From NCBI RefSeq assembly GCF_005116475.1, contig NZ_SWBO01000005.1, positions 62,001 through 126,000 of the forward strand: DNA of 64,000 bases. Reading direction: 5' to 3'. The stretch comes from Pedobacter cryotolerans. Its GTDB lineage: Bacteria > Bacteroidota > Bacteroidia > Sphingobacteriales > Sphingobacteriaceae. Below are positions 8,617 through 17,068 of the stretch, piece by piece. The notes below the pieces were generated by a model. That model was not told where the DNA came from. It ran no database searches and saw nothing but the letters and a program-made list of their open reading frames with translations. Position 1 is the first letter of the stretch, and each line of letters begins with the position of its first letter. The translations under genes and the position numbers were made by a program.

Positions 8617-9090
8617 TTACGCTTTAAGTAGCGCTAATTTCTTCAACCCAATACTACAACCATAATGTAAACCATCATGATTGGCCACAAATGTAACAGC
8701 ATCTTGTACATTATTTAGCGTAAAGCCAACGTATGTACTTACTGTATAAGGTGTATAATTATCAAAAGTTCCGTTTTGCAAATCAATTGCTAATTGATCA
8801 ATGGTGCTTGATAAATAACCCTTCATTTGTGCAATTTCTGCATCGCTAAAATCTTTTTCTGGTTTCGATCCGTTTTTGTAAAGATCTATCAATTCATTTT
8901 CAATAATAAATGGTTGGCCAGCCAATTTGTAGCATAAAATCTGCTGACTAACCACTAAATGCCCAATTTGCCAAGCTAAGTTGTTTTTAAAACCTGTCGG
9001 GATGTAATTCATTTCTTCGGTAGATAATTCTTCTACTAAACTTAATAATTTGTTTCTTGATGCTTTGATGAGTTCTATTATTTTTTCCAT
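8617..9090 (-). CDS. DinB-family four-helix protein
   Basis: A 157-residue protein of the DinB/YfiT-like fold, a four-helix bundle with a three-histidine metal site. Likely metal ligands are the His in WQIGHLVVSQQ (about residue 44) and the two in NHDGLHYG near the C-terminus. Relatives include thiol transferases (bacillithiol or mycothiol dependent) and many uncharacterised proteins, so only the fold is assigned. It lies upstream of truA on the same strand, with about 60 bases between them that contain the truA promoter. Confidence 0.75.
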   Translation of the reverse strand: MEKIIELIKASRNKLLSLVEELSTEEMNYIPTGFKNNLAWQIGHLVVSQQILCYKLAGQPFIIENELIDLYKNGSKPEKDFSDAEIAQMKGYLSSTIDQLAIDLQNGTFDNYTPYTVSTYVGFTLNNVQDAVTFVANHDGLHYGCSIGLKKLALLKA

Positions 9091-9360
9091 TTGTTTTTTT
9101 GATTGATTACACAGATTTAAGGTGATTACACCGATTAAGATGTTTTGATAAAGGTAGTATTTCCCAGATTTTAACGAAAGAGGTTTTTAGCTTATTTGCA
9201 ACTTGACAAAAGAACCACTGTTTTTGATTGCTAAACTTGATTGAAGTGATATCCTTTTTTGTAGTACAAACTATCCTTTTTAGCACAAAAGCTCCGCAAA
9301 AAAGATAAAACGGAAAGCAAGACTGCTTTTGCCTAAGGGTTACTGCCACTGATTTTCTAA

Positions 9361-9399
9361 AAAAAAAACATCCGATGAATAATTAAATTCACCGGATGT
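9361..9399 (-). terminator. Intrinsic terminator of the S9 peptidase gene
   Basis: On the minus strand ACATCCG...CGGATGT (9368-9374 with 9393-9399, the stem partly extended by GTGAAT/ATTCA) is followed by a run of at least eight T. This is a classic rho-independent terminator. It lies about 50 bases behind the peptidase stop, beyond the stop-adjacent hairpin repeat. In the remaining spacer, 9091-9360, no credible gene was seen. Confidence 0.85.
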
Positions 9400-9411
9400 T
9401 TATGTGATTAG

Positions 9412-9444
9412 CTCCCTCTCTTTTGGAGAGGGTTGGGGTGAGGC
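9412..9444 (-). repeat. Stop-adjacent CCTCACCCC hairpin repeat
   Basis: On the minus strand, three bases after the peptidase stop, the sequence GCCTCACCCCAACC leads into the stem CCTCTCCAAAAGAGAGG. The same words in the same orientation follow the stop codons of the TamL-like and ABC-F genes. Confidence 0.7.
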
Positions 9445-9447
9445 TAT

Positions 9448-11868
9448 CTATTTAGCCGTTGGCTTTGCATTTTTAACGTAAGTATCTAACCAAGTATTGA
9501 TTTCCCATAATTGGTGTAATATATTTTCTTTGGCTCTGTAACCATGCGCTTCGTAAGGTAAATACACAAAACGAGTGGTGCCACCATGACCCTTAATTGC
9601 AGCATACAAACGCTCGCTATTAATTGGGAAAGTACCTTGATTATCGTCCATTTCGCCATGGATTAATAAAATTGGCGTTTTAATTTTATCAGCATAGCTG
9701 AATGGGCTCATTTGATAATACAATTCTGGTGCTTGCCAATACGTACGGTCTTCATTTTGGAAACCAAATGGTGTTAATGTTCTGTTGTAAGCACCACTAC
9801 GAGCAATACCAGCTTTAAATAAATTGGTGTGAGCCAATAAATTAGCCGTCATAAATGCACCATAACTATGACCACCAACTGCAATTCTGTTTCTATCGCC
9901 AATGCCTAAATCACTTAGTTTGTTAATGGCGGCTTCTGCGTTTAACTTCAATTGTTCAACAAAAGTATCGTTAGGTTTTTTGCCATCTTTAGCAACAATT
10001 GGCATTTCTGCATTGTCTAAAACTGCATAACCTTGTGTAACAAAAAATAACGGTCCGCCAGAACTAATGGTGGTAAATTTATCTTGTGAGCCTCTAATTT
10101 GGGCGGCATCTGCTGCCGAGTTAAACTCACGAGGGTAAGCCCATATTAACACAGGCAATGGTCCATCTTTTTCTTTGTTGTAACCTGCTGGCAAATATAA
10201 ATCGCCAGTTAAATCAATTCCATCAGCACGTTTGTAAGAGATTTTTTCTTTTTTAACGCCTTCTAATTGCGTGTATGGATTGGTGAAATTGGTGATTTGT
10301 CTATCTGCCATGCGTAACACCAAGTTTTTGATAAAATAGTTTGGTGCATCTTTCTGACTTTCTTTACGCGTTAACAAAACCAATTTCTGCGGATCTAAAA
10401 CATCAGTCACCATTTCGAAACTGCCCGGTTGGCTGCGCCATAAAATTTCAGATTTTTTGCTAGCTAAATCAAACTTGGCTAAAAATGGTAAATCGCCTTT
10501 GGCCGAAGCACCAGTGGTGTTGTTTAACAATAATTTTGTACCACCATCTGTAGTTAAAATTACTTGGCGACCAAATTTATTTTTTTCGGTAACAGGCGAG
10601 CCAGGATTGTTGTAAGCATCAGTTGTGCTTAACTCATACAAAGTTTCTAAAGCGCCTGTAGTTGGGTTGTATTTGCTTAAACGCGACATTTGTTTAGCTC
10701 TAGAGTTTTCTCTAACCAAAGCTAAAGTACTATTGCCCCAGCTTACACCACCAAAACGCATTTTGGTTTTAAAAATCTCTTTTGGCTCGCTGCTAAAAGG
10801 AGCAGCTAATTGTAAAACAGCATCATGAAATTCTACATCATTTTTAATTAAACCTTCATCTAATGGTTTAGACCAAACTACTGTTGCAGCTTCATCATCA
10901 CGCCAATCGAACCCACGAGGTACGTTTTGTACGTTATCATTACCCGATGGCCTAACTTCTGTACTAGGTAAATCGGCCAAGGTTTTAATTACTTTACCAG
11001 TTCTATCAGTAATGTTTACCACCGATGGGAAACCATAAGCAGAAACCAAATAAGAAAAAGGTTTTTTAATGGTACGTACCATCATATAATTTTTATCTGG
11101 CGATAAAGAAACAGTGCTATAAATGGCTGGTTTGCCAATTAATGTTTCTACACCCGCTTTATTTTGTATTAGTTGAGAAGTTGCAAAAAACTCAAACAAT
11201 TGCTCGTCAAACGGCGATTTGATTAAATCTTGTAGAGTTGCACTTGGAGCTGCTTTGCCTAAATTTTGTTGTATAGTTGGGCCTTTTGGTGCCAATGGGC
11301 GAGTTGGTTGTAAATTTGCTGCTTTTGTAGCCACACGATATAACAGTGTATTATCATCAACCCATGTGGCACCACCACCCATAATTACATTTAATGGCTG
11401 CTTATTCATTTTAGTAGCTTTTCCTGTAGCTACATCAATTACATATAAATCGACCCTGTTTTGTGTAGTGTTGGTAAGGGCAATTTTAGTTTCGCTTGGG
11501 CTCCAGCTTACACTGCCAGCATATAATGGAGATGGTAAACCAGTTACGGTAACCGTTTTATCAGTTTTAATGTTTTTAAGACTAAAATTGTTGATGTAGG
11601 TTTGGCGACTCGGAGAGAAGTTATTTGGGTTAATTCTCATCCCTGCAATGCGGTATTCTGGCATTGCCAATTCTTCTATAGATGGATATGAGTTACGTTC
11701 GCTAAACAACATCCATTCGGCTTTGCTATCAATACTTACCGCCGGTGTCGGTTTTGCCAAAAGTAAATCGGCAATAGCTTTAGGCGGCATTTGATAACTA
11801 ACTGCATCTTGAGCAAAAGCGCTGCCACCTAGTGCAAGTAGAAACAGGTTTAATATAATTTTTTTCAT
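9448..11868 (-). CDS. S9 family prolyl-oligopeptidase-type peptidase, exported
   Basis: An 806-residue serine peptidase with a cleavable signal peptide (GGSAFAQ) and a WD40/beta-propeller-like N-terminal part. The C-terminal alpha/beta hydrolase domain carries the triad S668 (GGHSYGAF), D741 (GEMDDNQ) and H775 (EAHGY). Such enzymes cleave oligopeptides in the periplasm and probably feed amino acids to the cell. The architecture resembles plant chloroplast glutamyl endopeptidase relatives and bacterial dipeptidyl aminopeptidase-like proteins. It has its own terminator. The next upstream gene on the same strand is the 25-residue lipopeptide at 11957-12034. Confidence 0.9.
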   Translation of the reverse strand: MKKIILNLFLLALGGSAFAQDAVSYQMPPKAIADLLLAKPTPAVSIDSKAEWMLFSERNSYPSIEELAMPEYRIAGMRINPNNFSPSRQTYINNFSLKNIKTDKTVTVTGLPSPLYAGSVSWSPSETKIALTNTTQNRVDLYVIDVATGKATKMNKQPLNVIMGGGATWVDDNTLLYRVATKAANLQPTRPLAPKGPTIQQNLGKAAPSATLQDLIKSPFDEQLFEFFATSQLIQNKAGVETLIGKPAIYSTVSLSPDKNYMMVRTIKKPFSYLVSAYGFPSVVNITDRTGKVIKTLADLPSTEVRPSGNDNVQNVPRGFDWRDDEAATVVWSKPLDEGLIKNDVEFHDAVLQLAAPFSSEPKEIFKTKMRFGGVSWGNSTLALVRENSRAKQMSRLSKYNPTTGALETLYELSTTDAYNNPGSPVTEKNKFGRQVILTTDGGTKLLLNNTTGASAKGDLPFLAKFDLASKKSEILWRSQPGSFEMVTDVLDPQKLVLLTRKESQKDAPNYFIKNLVLRMADRQITNFTNPYTQLEGVKKEKISYKRADGIDLTGDLYLPAGYNKEKDGPLPVLIWAYPREFNSAADAAQIRGSQDKFTTISSGGPLFFVTQGYAVLDNAEMPIVAKDGKKPNDTFVEQLKLNAEAAINKLSDLGIGDRNRIAVGGHSYGAFMTANLLAHTNLFKAGIARSGAYNRTLTPFGFQNEDRTYWQAPELYYQMSPFSYADKIKTPILLIHGEMDDNQGTFPINSERLYAAIKGHGGTTRFVYLPYEAHGYRAKENILHQLWEINTWLDTYVKNAKPTAK

Positions 11869-11956
11869 TTCAATGATTTAAGTTTTCCTAGGTATAAACT
11901 TACGCATCATTAAATGATTTTTCGTTTTGTATCAAAAATTTGATGTTAAAGCTATT

Positions 11957-12034
11957 TTATTTACAAGCTTGCACAAAAACCAAAATGGTTAATATAAATG
12001 CAATTAATGATAAAATGAGTTTGGTTCTTTTCAT
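11957..12034 (-). CDS. 25-residue lipopeptide: signal peptide ending Cys-Lys
   Basis: A short minus-strand ORF of 25 codons plus stop. The peptide begins MKRTKL, has a continuous hydrophobic stretch (ILSLIAFILTILVFV) and ends QACK. The segment VQAC is an acceptable lipobox, so after lipidation and cleavage by signal peptidase II the mature product would be just lipidated Cys-Lys. It could be an entericidin-like miniature lipoprotein or a source of a signal-peptide fragment. The coding quality (charged start, hydrophobic core, lipobox, stop) is hard to get by chance, but no homologue could be checked. Confidence 0.5.
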   Translation of the reverse strand: MKRTKLILSLIAFILTILVFVQACK

Positions 12035-12131
12035 TTTGAGTTTTTTTGTTAGCGCTAATACGATGATTTTTGGCTAAACGCTACAAATAATTTATTTTTT
12101 TTGAAAATGAAGGCTGGTAAATTATGGCTAA

Positions 12132-12227
12132 AACAGCCCTGCTTTTTGGTACAAGTTTTTTGTGATTGTTATGCTGAGCTTAACAAAATATCTGCAACAA
12201 AAAAGCTTTTCCCGTCAATCAGGTTTA
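12132..12227 (-). repeat. MITE-like intergenic repeat, copy C
   Basis: Minus-orientation copy. One end reads AACAGCCCTGCTTTTTGG; the other is the complement of AAACCTGATTGACGGGAAAA. With copy D it fills most of the 12035-12464 spacer, in which no gene was seen. Confidence 0.55.
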
Positions 12228-12300
12228 TATTTTAAAGGCAGAAGCTTTTGGCTAGCTTTTTTGCAGGGCGCCTAAATAGTAGCAAAAGCTTGTGTATTAT

Positions 12301-12390
12301 AAACGGGATTTAGTGGAAATACTTTTTTGATTGTCATCCTGAGCGTAGTCGAAGGAAAAATCAAAAAAGATTGGAACGAGAGCCCGACTA
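12301..12390 (+). repeat. MITE-like intergenic repeat, copy D
   Basis: Plus-orientation copy. The left end reads AAACGGGATTTAGTGGAAAT and the right end GATTGGAACGAGAGCCCGAC. The interior holds GTCATCCTGAGCGTAGTCG, a member of the GTCAT hairpin family. Confidence 0.6.
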
Positions 12391-12464
12391 TCAATAATAG
12401 TAGTGCAAAACTTGCTTTTCAAAAATCAATTCAACTGATATTCTATACTCCTTTTTATTTTCTG

Positions 12465-12472
12465 TAAATTTG
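12465..12472 (+). promoter_or_regulatory. -7 box of the DEAD-box-like gene
   Basis: TAAATTTG matches the Bacteroidota -7 consensus TAnnTTTG. Its last three bases are the TTG that would otherwise be read as the start codon of the downstream frame. This argues that translation starts later, at GTG 12500. Confidence 0.6.
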
Positions 12473-12499
12473 CAGCATTATCAATTAAGCAATAACAAA

Positions 12500-13798
12500 G
12501 TGTCTTTAGAGCAATTAAAATTAAGTAAACCATTGGTATCTGCCATGACAGCGGCTGGATACTTAAGTCCGAAAGAAATACAAGCAAGAAGCATGTCACG
12601 CATTTTAGGCGGACAAGATGTAATTGCCATTGGACCAGAAGGATGTGGTAAAACTACAACTTACATTTTGGGTGTTTTAATGCGCTTAAAATATGGTTTT
12701 GAAGAAGCGCCAAGAGCTTTAATTTTAGTGCCAACTAGAGAAAGAGTAGAAGAAGTTATTGCGCAATTTAAATTGTTAAATAGAAATGACACCATCCGAA
12801 TTGTAGGTATACATGCCGACGGTGGCATGGAAGCTCAGATTAATGAATTGACTGATGGAGTTGATATTGTGGTTGCAGTGCCATCAAGAGCTAGAGCGGT
12901 TTATTTAAAATTGGGCTTAAATACCAACAAAATTCAAATGTTTGTGGTAGATGATGCTGCCGATATGGTAAAATTAGGTATGCAATTGCCTATTAACGAA
13001 TTGGCAAATAGCATACAAAAATGCCAACATTTAATTTTTACCGAAGTAATGCATGATCGACTTGATTTAATGATTGAGCCTTTTATGAAATTACCAACAA
13101 CAATTGAGGTTGATGAATTAGAAGAGAATGAAACGGAAACACACACGCAGCTTTTATATCTCGTTCCAAATTTTAGAACGAAGTTAAACTTGTTAAATCT
13201 GTTGTTAAAAGATGCAGAGGTTTTTGAAAAGGTGGTGGTTTTTGTAAATACACGTTTAACGGCGCAAACTTTATCGAAAGATTTATTTGATGGCAAAGCC
13301 GATGATATTTTTGTGTACAAACCCTTGTTTTTTGATGAAGCTGGTTTTGATGACATAGAAGATTTTAAAGCAGTAGCCGAAGCGAGGGTTTTAATTGTAG
13401 CTAATGAGGGTTTAAAGGATATGGATTTAACTGGAATTCCATTTATTTTCCACTTTGAATTGCCAGTACAAAAAGAAACTTATTTAAATAGAGTGATTAA
13501 AGCTGATGACACAGAAGTGGTTGCTATTACCTTTACAACCGATTTGGAATTACCACAAGTGCGCAAAATTGAGCAAGCCATTGGTCAGAAAATTGAGATT
13601 GCCGATTTGCCAGAAGATTTACTGGTAGAAGAAGTAACCAAAGCTAAAGCGCAAAAAAATAAAATGCTAGCTGAGCAAGAGGATGATGAAAATTTTAGAG
13701 ATGCGGCTTATCATAAACGTAAAGAAAGTAACTCTAAAACTACCAATTTTGGCATTGGCCAAAAAGCGATCATGAATAAGAAGAAAAAGCATGGGTAA
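12500..13798 (+). CDS. Degenerate DEAD-box helicase-like protein
   Basis: About 432 residues with both RecA-like domains of a DEAD-box RNA helicase, but eroded motifs. The Q-motif region (AAGYLSPKEIQ) and motif I (GPEGCGKTT) are present. Motif II reads VDDAAD instead of DEAD. The SAT motif reads TEV. The HRxGR motif VI is replaced by YLNRVIKAD. ATP binding may persist, but hydrolysis and unwinding as in canonical helicases are doubtful. The C-terminal tail is Lys/Asn rich, as in RNA-binding relatives. GTG 12500 (MSLEQLKLSKPL) is chosen because the TTG at 12470 lies in the promoter. Confidence 0.8.
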   Translation: MSLEQLKLSKPLVSAMTAAGYLSPKEIQARSMSRILGGQDVIAIGPEGCGKTTTYILGVLMRLKYGFEEAPRALILVPTRERVEEVIAQFKLLNRNDTIRIVGIHADGGMEAQINELTDGVDIVVAVPSRARAVYLKLGLNTNKIQMFVVDDAADMVKLGMQLPINELANSIQKCQHLIFTEVMHDRLDLMIEPFMKLPTTIEVDELEENETETHTQLLYLVPNFRTKLNLLNLLLKDAEVFEKVVVFVNTRLTAQTLSKDLFDGKADDIFVYKPLFFDEAGFDDIEDFKAVAEARVLIVANEGLKDMDLTGIPFIFHFELPVQKETYLNRVIKADDTEVVAITFTTDLELPQVRKIEQAIGQKIEIADLPEDLLVEEVTKAKAQKNKMLAEQEDDENFRDAAYHKRKESNSKTTNFGIGQKAIMNKKKKHG

Positions 13799-13826
13799 CA
13801 ATCCTTTGCCATTCTTGATTATGCTC

Positions 13827-13942
13827 GTCATATCGAACGCAGCGCAGCGAGGAGATATCTGCCAGCTGCTATCACAGAATTAGCATAGACTTGTGCCGAA
13901 AACTTGGAGATTCCTCCTCGTGAAAAACTCGTTCGGAATGAC
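13827..13942. repeat. GTCAT hairpin repeat between convergent genes
   Basis: GTCATATCGAACGCAGCGC near 13827 pairs imperfectly with GAGTT..TCGTTCGGAATGAC ending at 13942. Both genes point into it, so it may act as a two-way transcript end. Confidence 0.6.
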
Positions 13943-13969
13943 GAAATTACTATTGGCTAACGGTTAAAA

Positions 13970-14671
13970 TTAATTCCCAATCTGCGTTACTTTTTTACTC
14001 ATTTTCTCCTCATAAGCTGATGGAAAAATAGCATGTTTTTTCTCGACCATGGTTGCCAAAATTTGCTTTACATGGTCTTGTATTTTTGCAGGCAATGCGT
14101 AAAATGTTAAATCAACTTGGGTTTTACGCTCATTATCTAAAACTCCATTTTGGTGTCTAATTACTACTTTTTGACCTTTATAAAATAGAATAGTTTTTGC
14201 CCTACCATCATCGTATCCATTAGGTCCAAAAGTACCATAAACAATAATTGGATCAACTAAACCATCACCATCAATATCTTTAAATTGGCAGTATTTAGTC
14301 CAAAACCAAATTGAAGTTTCTTTTTCTACACCTTTTAAATCTGGGGTTTTAAAATCGTTTATTTCCCACTTTTTTAGAGAAACGCCTTTGTCAACTTTAA
14401 AATTAAATGCTTTTACTTTATTGTTAACTGTATCTTTCAATTTGTTTACACTGTCTGCACTTTCGGTTAAGGCAACATAATAAGTTCCACTTTTATCTTT
14501 ATAAGTGTAGGCTCTAAAAATAGGGAAGGTGATAAGGTTTTTCTTTTTAAAAGCATCGTTAAAAAACTCATCAGTTTCTGTTTTGTCTAAAATTCTGCTG
14601 GTGGTATCAGATTGAGCAATTGCTGTAAACGAGAAGAGAGTTAAAAATATAAAGGTGCAAATGTTTTTCAT
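13970..14671 (-). CDS. Exported hypothetical protein with a DxDGDG motif
   Basis: A 233-residue protein with a clear signal peptide (FLTLFSFTAIAQ). The central FKDIDGDGLVDPIIVYGTFG resembles the calcium-binding loops of FG-GAP/EF-hand-like repeats seen in many secreted Bacteroidota proteins. The C-terminal third contains a mostly polar helical stretch (KIQDHVKQILATMVEKKHAIF). It is probably periplasmic or surface-exposed. No specific family is claimed. It is followed by a GTCAT hairpin repeat and lies upstream-opposed to the DEAD-like gene. Confidence 0.6.
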   Translation of the reverse strand: MKNICTFIFLTLFSFTAIAQSDTTSRILDKTETDEFFNDAFKKKNLITFPIFRAYTYKDKSGTYYVALTESADSVNKLKDTVNNKVKAFNFKVDKGVSLKKWEINDFKTPDLKGVEKETSIWFWTKYCQFKDIDGDGLVDPIIVYGTFGPNGYDDGRAKTILFYKGQKVVIRHQNGVLDNERKTQVDLTFYALPAKIQDHVKQILATMVEKKHAIFPSAYEEKMSKKVTQIGN

Positions 14672-14712
14672 GGTTTAATTATATCAGTTCAAATATATAA
14701 AATGATCACAAT

Positions 14713-15519
14713 TTAAAGTCTTTTCGCTTCATTCCAATACACATCCATTTCTGCTAAAGTCATGTCTTGTAAAGCTTTGCCGTTTTCTCTCGCTTTGCTT
14801 TCTAAAAACTGAAAACGTTTAATGAATTTTTTATTGGTTTTTTCTAAAGCATTTTCAGGATTGATATCTATAAAACGAGCGTAATTCACAAGAGAGAAAA
14901 GCAAATCGCCAAATTCACCTTCTGCTTTTTCTATATCAATATTTTCATTTTCGGCGATGTTAAATTCATCCTTAAATTCTTGTAATTCTTCCTCAACTTT
15001 TGCCCAAACTTGTTCCTTTTTATCCCAATCGAAACCAACGCCACGAGCTTTTTCTTGTATTCTGCTGGCTTTTACCAAAGCAGGTAATCCACTAGGAACA
15101 CCACCCAAAACAGACTTATTGCCTTCTTTAAGTTTAATTTGTTCCCAGTTTCTTTTTACATCTTCTTCATTGTTTACCTCAACATCACCATAAATATGTG
15201 GGTGGCGATTGATCAGTTTATCACAAACTCCGTTCAGTACATCGGTAATATCAAAATCGTTGGTTTCGCTACCAATACGAGCGTAAAAAACCAAATGCAT
15301 CATCAAATCACCCAGTTCTTTCTTAATCTCTTGCATATCGCCTTCTAAAATGGCGTCAGAAAGTTCGTAGGTTTCTTCAATAGTCAGGTGTCTCAATGTT
15401 TCCATAGTTTGTTTTTTATCCCATGGGCATTGTGTGCGTAAAGTATCTAAAACGGTTAGTAACCTTAAAAAAGCGGTATCTGGAGTTGTAGTAGCAGGAG
15501 GTGGAATATTAGCTGGCAT
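14713..15519 (-). CDS. mazG: Nucleoside triphosphate pyrophosphohydrolase
   Basis: A 268-residue MazG with two all-alpha NTP-PPase domains. The first holds CPWDKKQTMETLRHLTIEETYEL and the ELGDLMMHLVFYARI metal-binding helix; the second has EGEFGDLLFSLVNYARF. The EExxE...ExxD arrangement needed for Mg2+ is intact in both copies. It hydrolyses NTPs to NMPs, probably removing damaged nucleotides and modulating the stringent response. It starts two bases after the stop of the small membrane protein gene, so the two are probably cotranscribed. Confidence 0.95.
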   Translation of the reverse strand: MPANIPPPATTTPDTAFLRLLTVLDTLRTQCPWDKKQTMETLRHLTIEETYELSDAILEGDMQEIKKELGDLMMHLVFYARIGSETNDFDITDVLNGVCDKLINRHPHIYGDVEVNNEEDVKRNWEQIKLKEGNKSVLGGVPSGLPALVKASRIQEKARGVGFDWDKKEQVWAKVEEELQEFKDEFNIAENENIDIEKAEGEFGDLLFSLVNYARFIDINPENALEKTNKKFIKRFQFLESKARENGKALQDMTLAEMDVYWNEAKRL

Positions 15520-15521
15520 AT

Positions 15522-15818
15522 TTATTTGATGATGTTAAAAGCAATAAGCATTGTGGTGATAAAGAGAACAATTAATCCGCAAAGGAATAAAATATCAGCT
15601 ATGCTTTCTAATTTATTTGAATTTACATTTTTACTTCGCATGGCGAGAAAAGATAACAAACAACTACTCATGAAAATTACGATAGCTAAAGCTGCACCTT
15701 CATCTATAAATGTTGATTGGTGTAATTTAGCAACCTTAACAGAGGTTAAAACGATAAAACAAAAGCCTAACAAATTGGCCGATGTGTTTAAAATATGCGG
15801 CGATCTATTTTCTCTCAT
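15522..15818 (-). CDS. Small three-helix membrane protein upstream of mazG
   Basis: A 98-residue hypothetical inner-membrane protein with three predicted helices: LLGFCFIVLTSVKVA, ALAIVIFMSSCLLSFLAM and ILFLCGLIVLFITTMLIAF. The loop between helices 2 and 3 is polar (SKNVNSNKLES). Its stop lies two bases from the mazG ATG, so it is probably cotranscribed with mazG. An open frame of nearly the same length on the other strand is a shadow without coding character. No function is claimed. Confidence 0.7.
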   Translation of the reverse strand: MRENRSPHILNTSANLLGFCFIVLTSVKVAKLHQSTFIDEGAALAIVIFMSSCLLSFLAMRSKNVNSNKLESIADILFLCGLIVLFITTMLIAFNIIK

Positions 15819-15867
15819 TCAATAATTCACTAATTCTCTCATTCAAAATTCTCTCATTCAAAATTCA

Positions 15868-16980
15868 TCACTCCGCTTCTTCTAGTTTAATCTTTTTTGT
15901 AATTCTATAAGTCCTTCTTTTTCGTGGTTTAACTGCTCCTTCACCTAATAAATTTCCCCAAGGTTGCAAACCATCAACTCTTTCGAAAATGATTTTTAGC
16001 ATCGCTAAATACGGGATAACTAAAAACATACCTGATATTCCCCAGATCATTTCGCCGATGATGATACCAATAAAAGCAAATAAAGCATTGATTTTAACTT
16101 TAGAACCAACAACCAGCGGCATTAAAATATTTCCATCGATGGTATGTATCCCAATAAAAGCAAAAATTACAAATAAAGCTTGTGTTGCTCCTGCAGTTGC
16201 GAAAGTAATTAAAGCGCTAATTAATAGAGCGGTAGAAATGCCTAAATAAGGAATAATGTTAAAAATACCAGCAATTAAACCTAAAAGGATGGCATATTTT
16301 ACGCCTAATAATGATAGCGTAATAATCATCATTAGCGATACGATAAGCATTTGTAGAAATAGTCCTGTTACGTATTTTCTAATGATGCGTTGTATTTCAG
16401 TTACAATTTCTTGTACTTTTTCTTTGTGTTGTTCATCAAACACAGTAGTTAAAAATGTAAAAAGTAATCTTCTATAATTTAAAATGAAGAAAGTGAAAAG
16501 TAAGGTGAAAGCTAAAAATAATAAGCTCGATGAAAGTGTTAAAATGGTAGAACCAATTACTACGGCACTGGTGGCTAATGATTTTTCAATACCATCTGTT
16601 AAGTAAGATTTTTGCTTGTATACATTAACATTAAATGTTTTTGCAATCCATGTTTGAATGTCGTTAAAAGCGGCGGTAACTTGTTTTACCAAAAGAGGCC
16701 AGTCTGCCCAAAGCTCTGCCAACTGGTTGCCAAAAAAATAGAGGATGCCATACAAAACAGCAATCATTAATATAACTGCAGTAATTGCTGCTACACTTCT
16801 TCCAAACTTTGCCCTTTGCTCTAATGCATTTGCAAATGGTAAAAGCAAAAAAGCCATTAATAAAGAGAAAAGTAAAGGAGATAATAAAGTTTTACCCAAA
16901 ATTGCCAAGTAGCCCAGCATAATAATTGATAAAAGCACAAGCGCTAATTTTGCTACAAAAGGTAGCGAGATTTGTTTCAT
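15868..16980 (-). CDS. AI-2E family transporter (PerM/TqsA-like)
   Basis: A 370-residue polytopic inner-membrane protein of the AI-2E exporter superfamily. Two or three helices at the N-terminus (LALVLLSIIMLGYLAILG; LLFSLLMAFLLLPFANAL) are followed by a soluble helical segment. A C-terminal bundle includes GIFNIIPYLGISTAL and the conserved GSKVKINALFAFIGIIIGEMIWG region. A basic tail (KPRKRRTYRITKK) is cytoplasmic. Members export diverse small molecules or work as sodium/proton antiporters, so the substrate is unknown. The gene stands alone, with low-complexity 'attctctcattc' words in the spacer behind it. Confidence 0.85.
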   Translation of the reverse strand: MKQISLPFVAKLALVLLSIIMLGYLAILGKTLLSPLLFSLLMAFLLLPFANALEQRAKFGRSVAAITAVILMIAVLYGILYFFGNQLAELWADWPLLVKQVTAAFNDIQTWIAKTFNVNVYKQKSYLTDGIEKSLATSAVVIGSTILTLSSSLLFLAFTLLFTFFILNYRRLLFTFLTTVFDEQHKEKVQEIVTEIQRIIRKYVTGLFLQMLIVSLMMIITLSLLGVKYAILLGLIAGIFNIIPYLGISTALLISALITFATAGATQALFVIFAFIGIHTIDGNILMPLVVGSKVKINALFAFIGIIIGEMIWGISGMFLVIPYLAMLKIIFERVDGLQPWGNLLGEGAVKPRKRRTYRITKKIKLEEAE

Positions 16981-17068
16981 AGATGAAATTTTGAATAAAT
17001 ATAAAAGTTTGCTTTAAAATTGCCCTATGTTAAACATTTATCGCAATAAGTTGTTTTGCCCCTAAACC

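Noticed and set aside
9107..9349. Minus-strand ORF of 80 codons behind the DinB gene
   Set aside because: Cys/Phe-rich composition without domain, and it begins in low-complexity spacer words ('gattacac'); not a credible gene.
15526..15825. Plus-strand ORF of 99 codons
   Set aside because: It is the exact shadow of the small membrane protein gene on the minus strand, which has clear helices and is adjacent to mazG.
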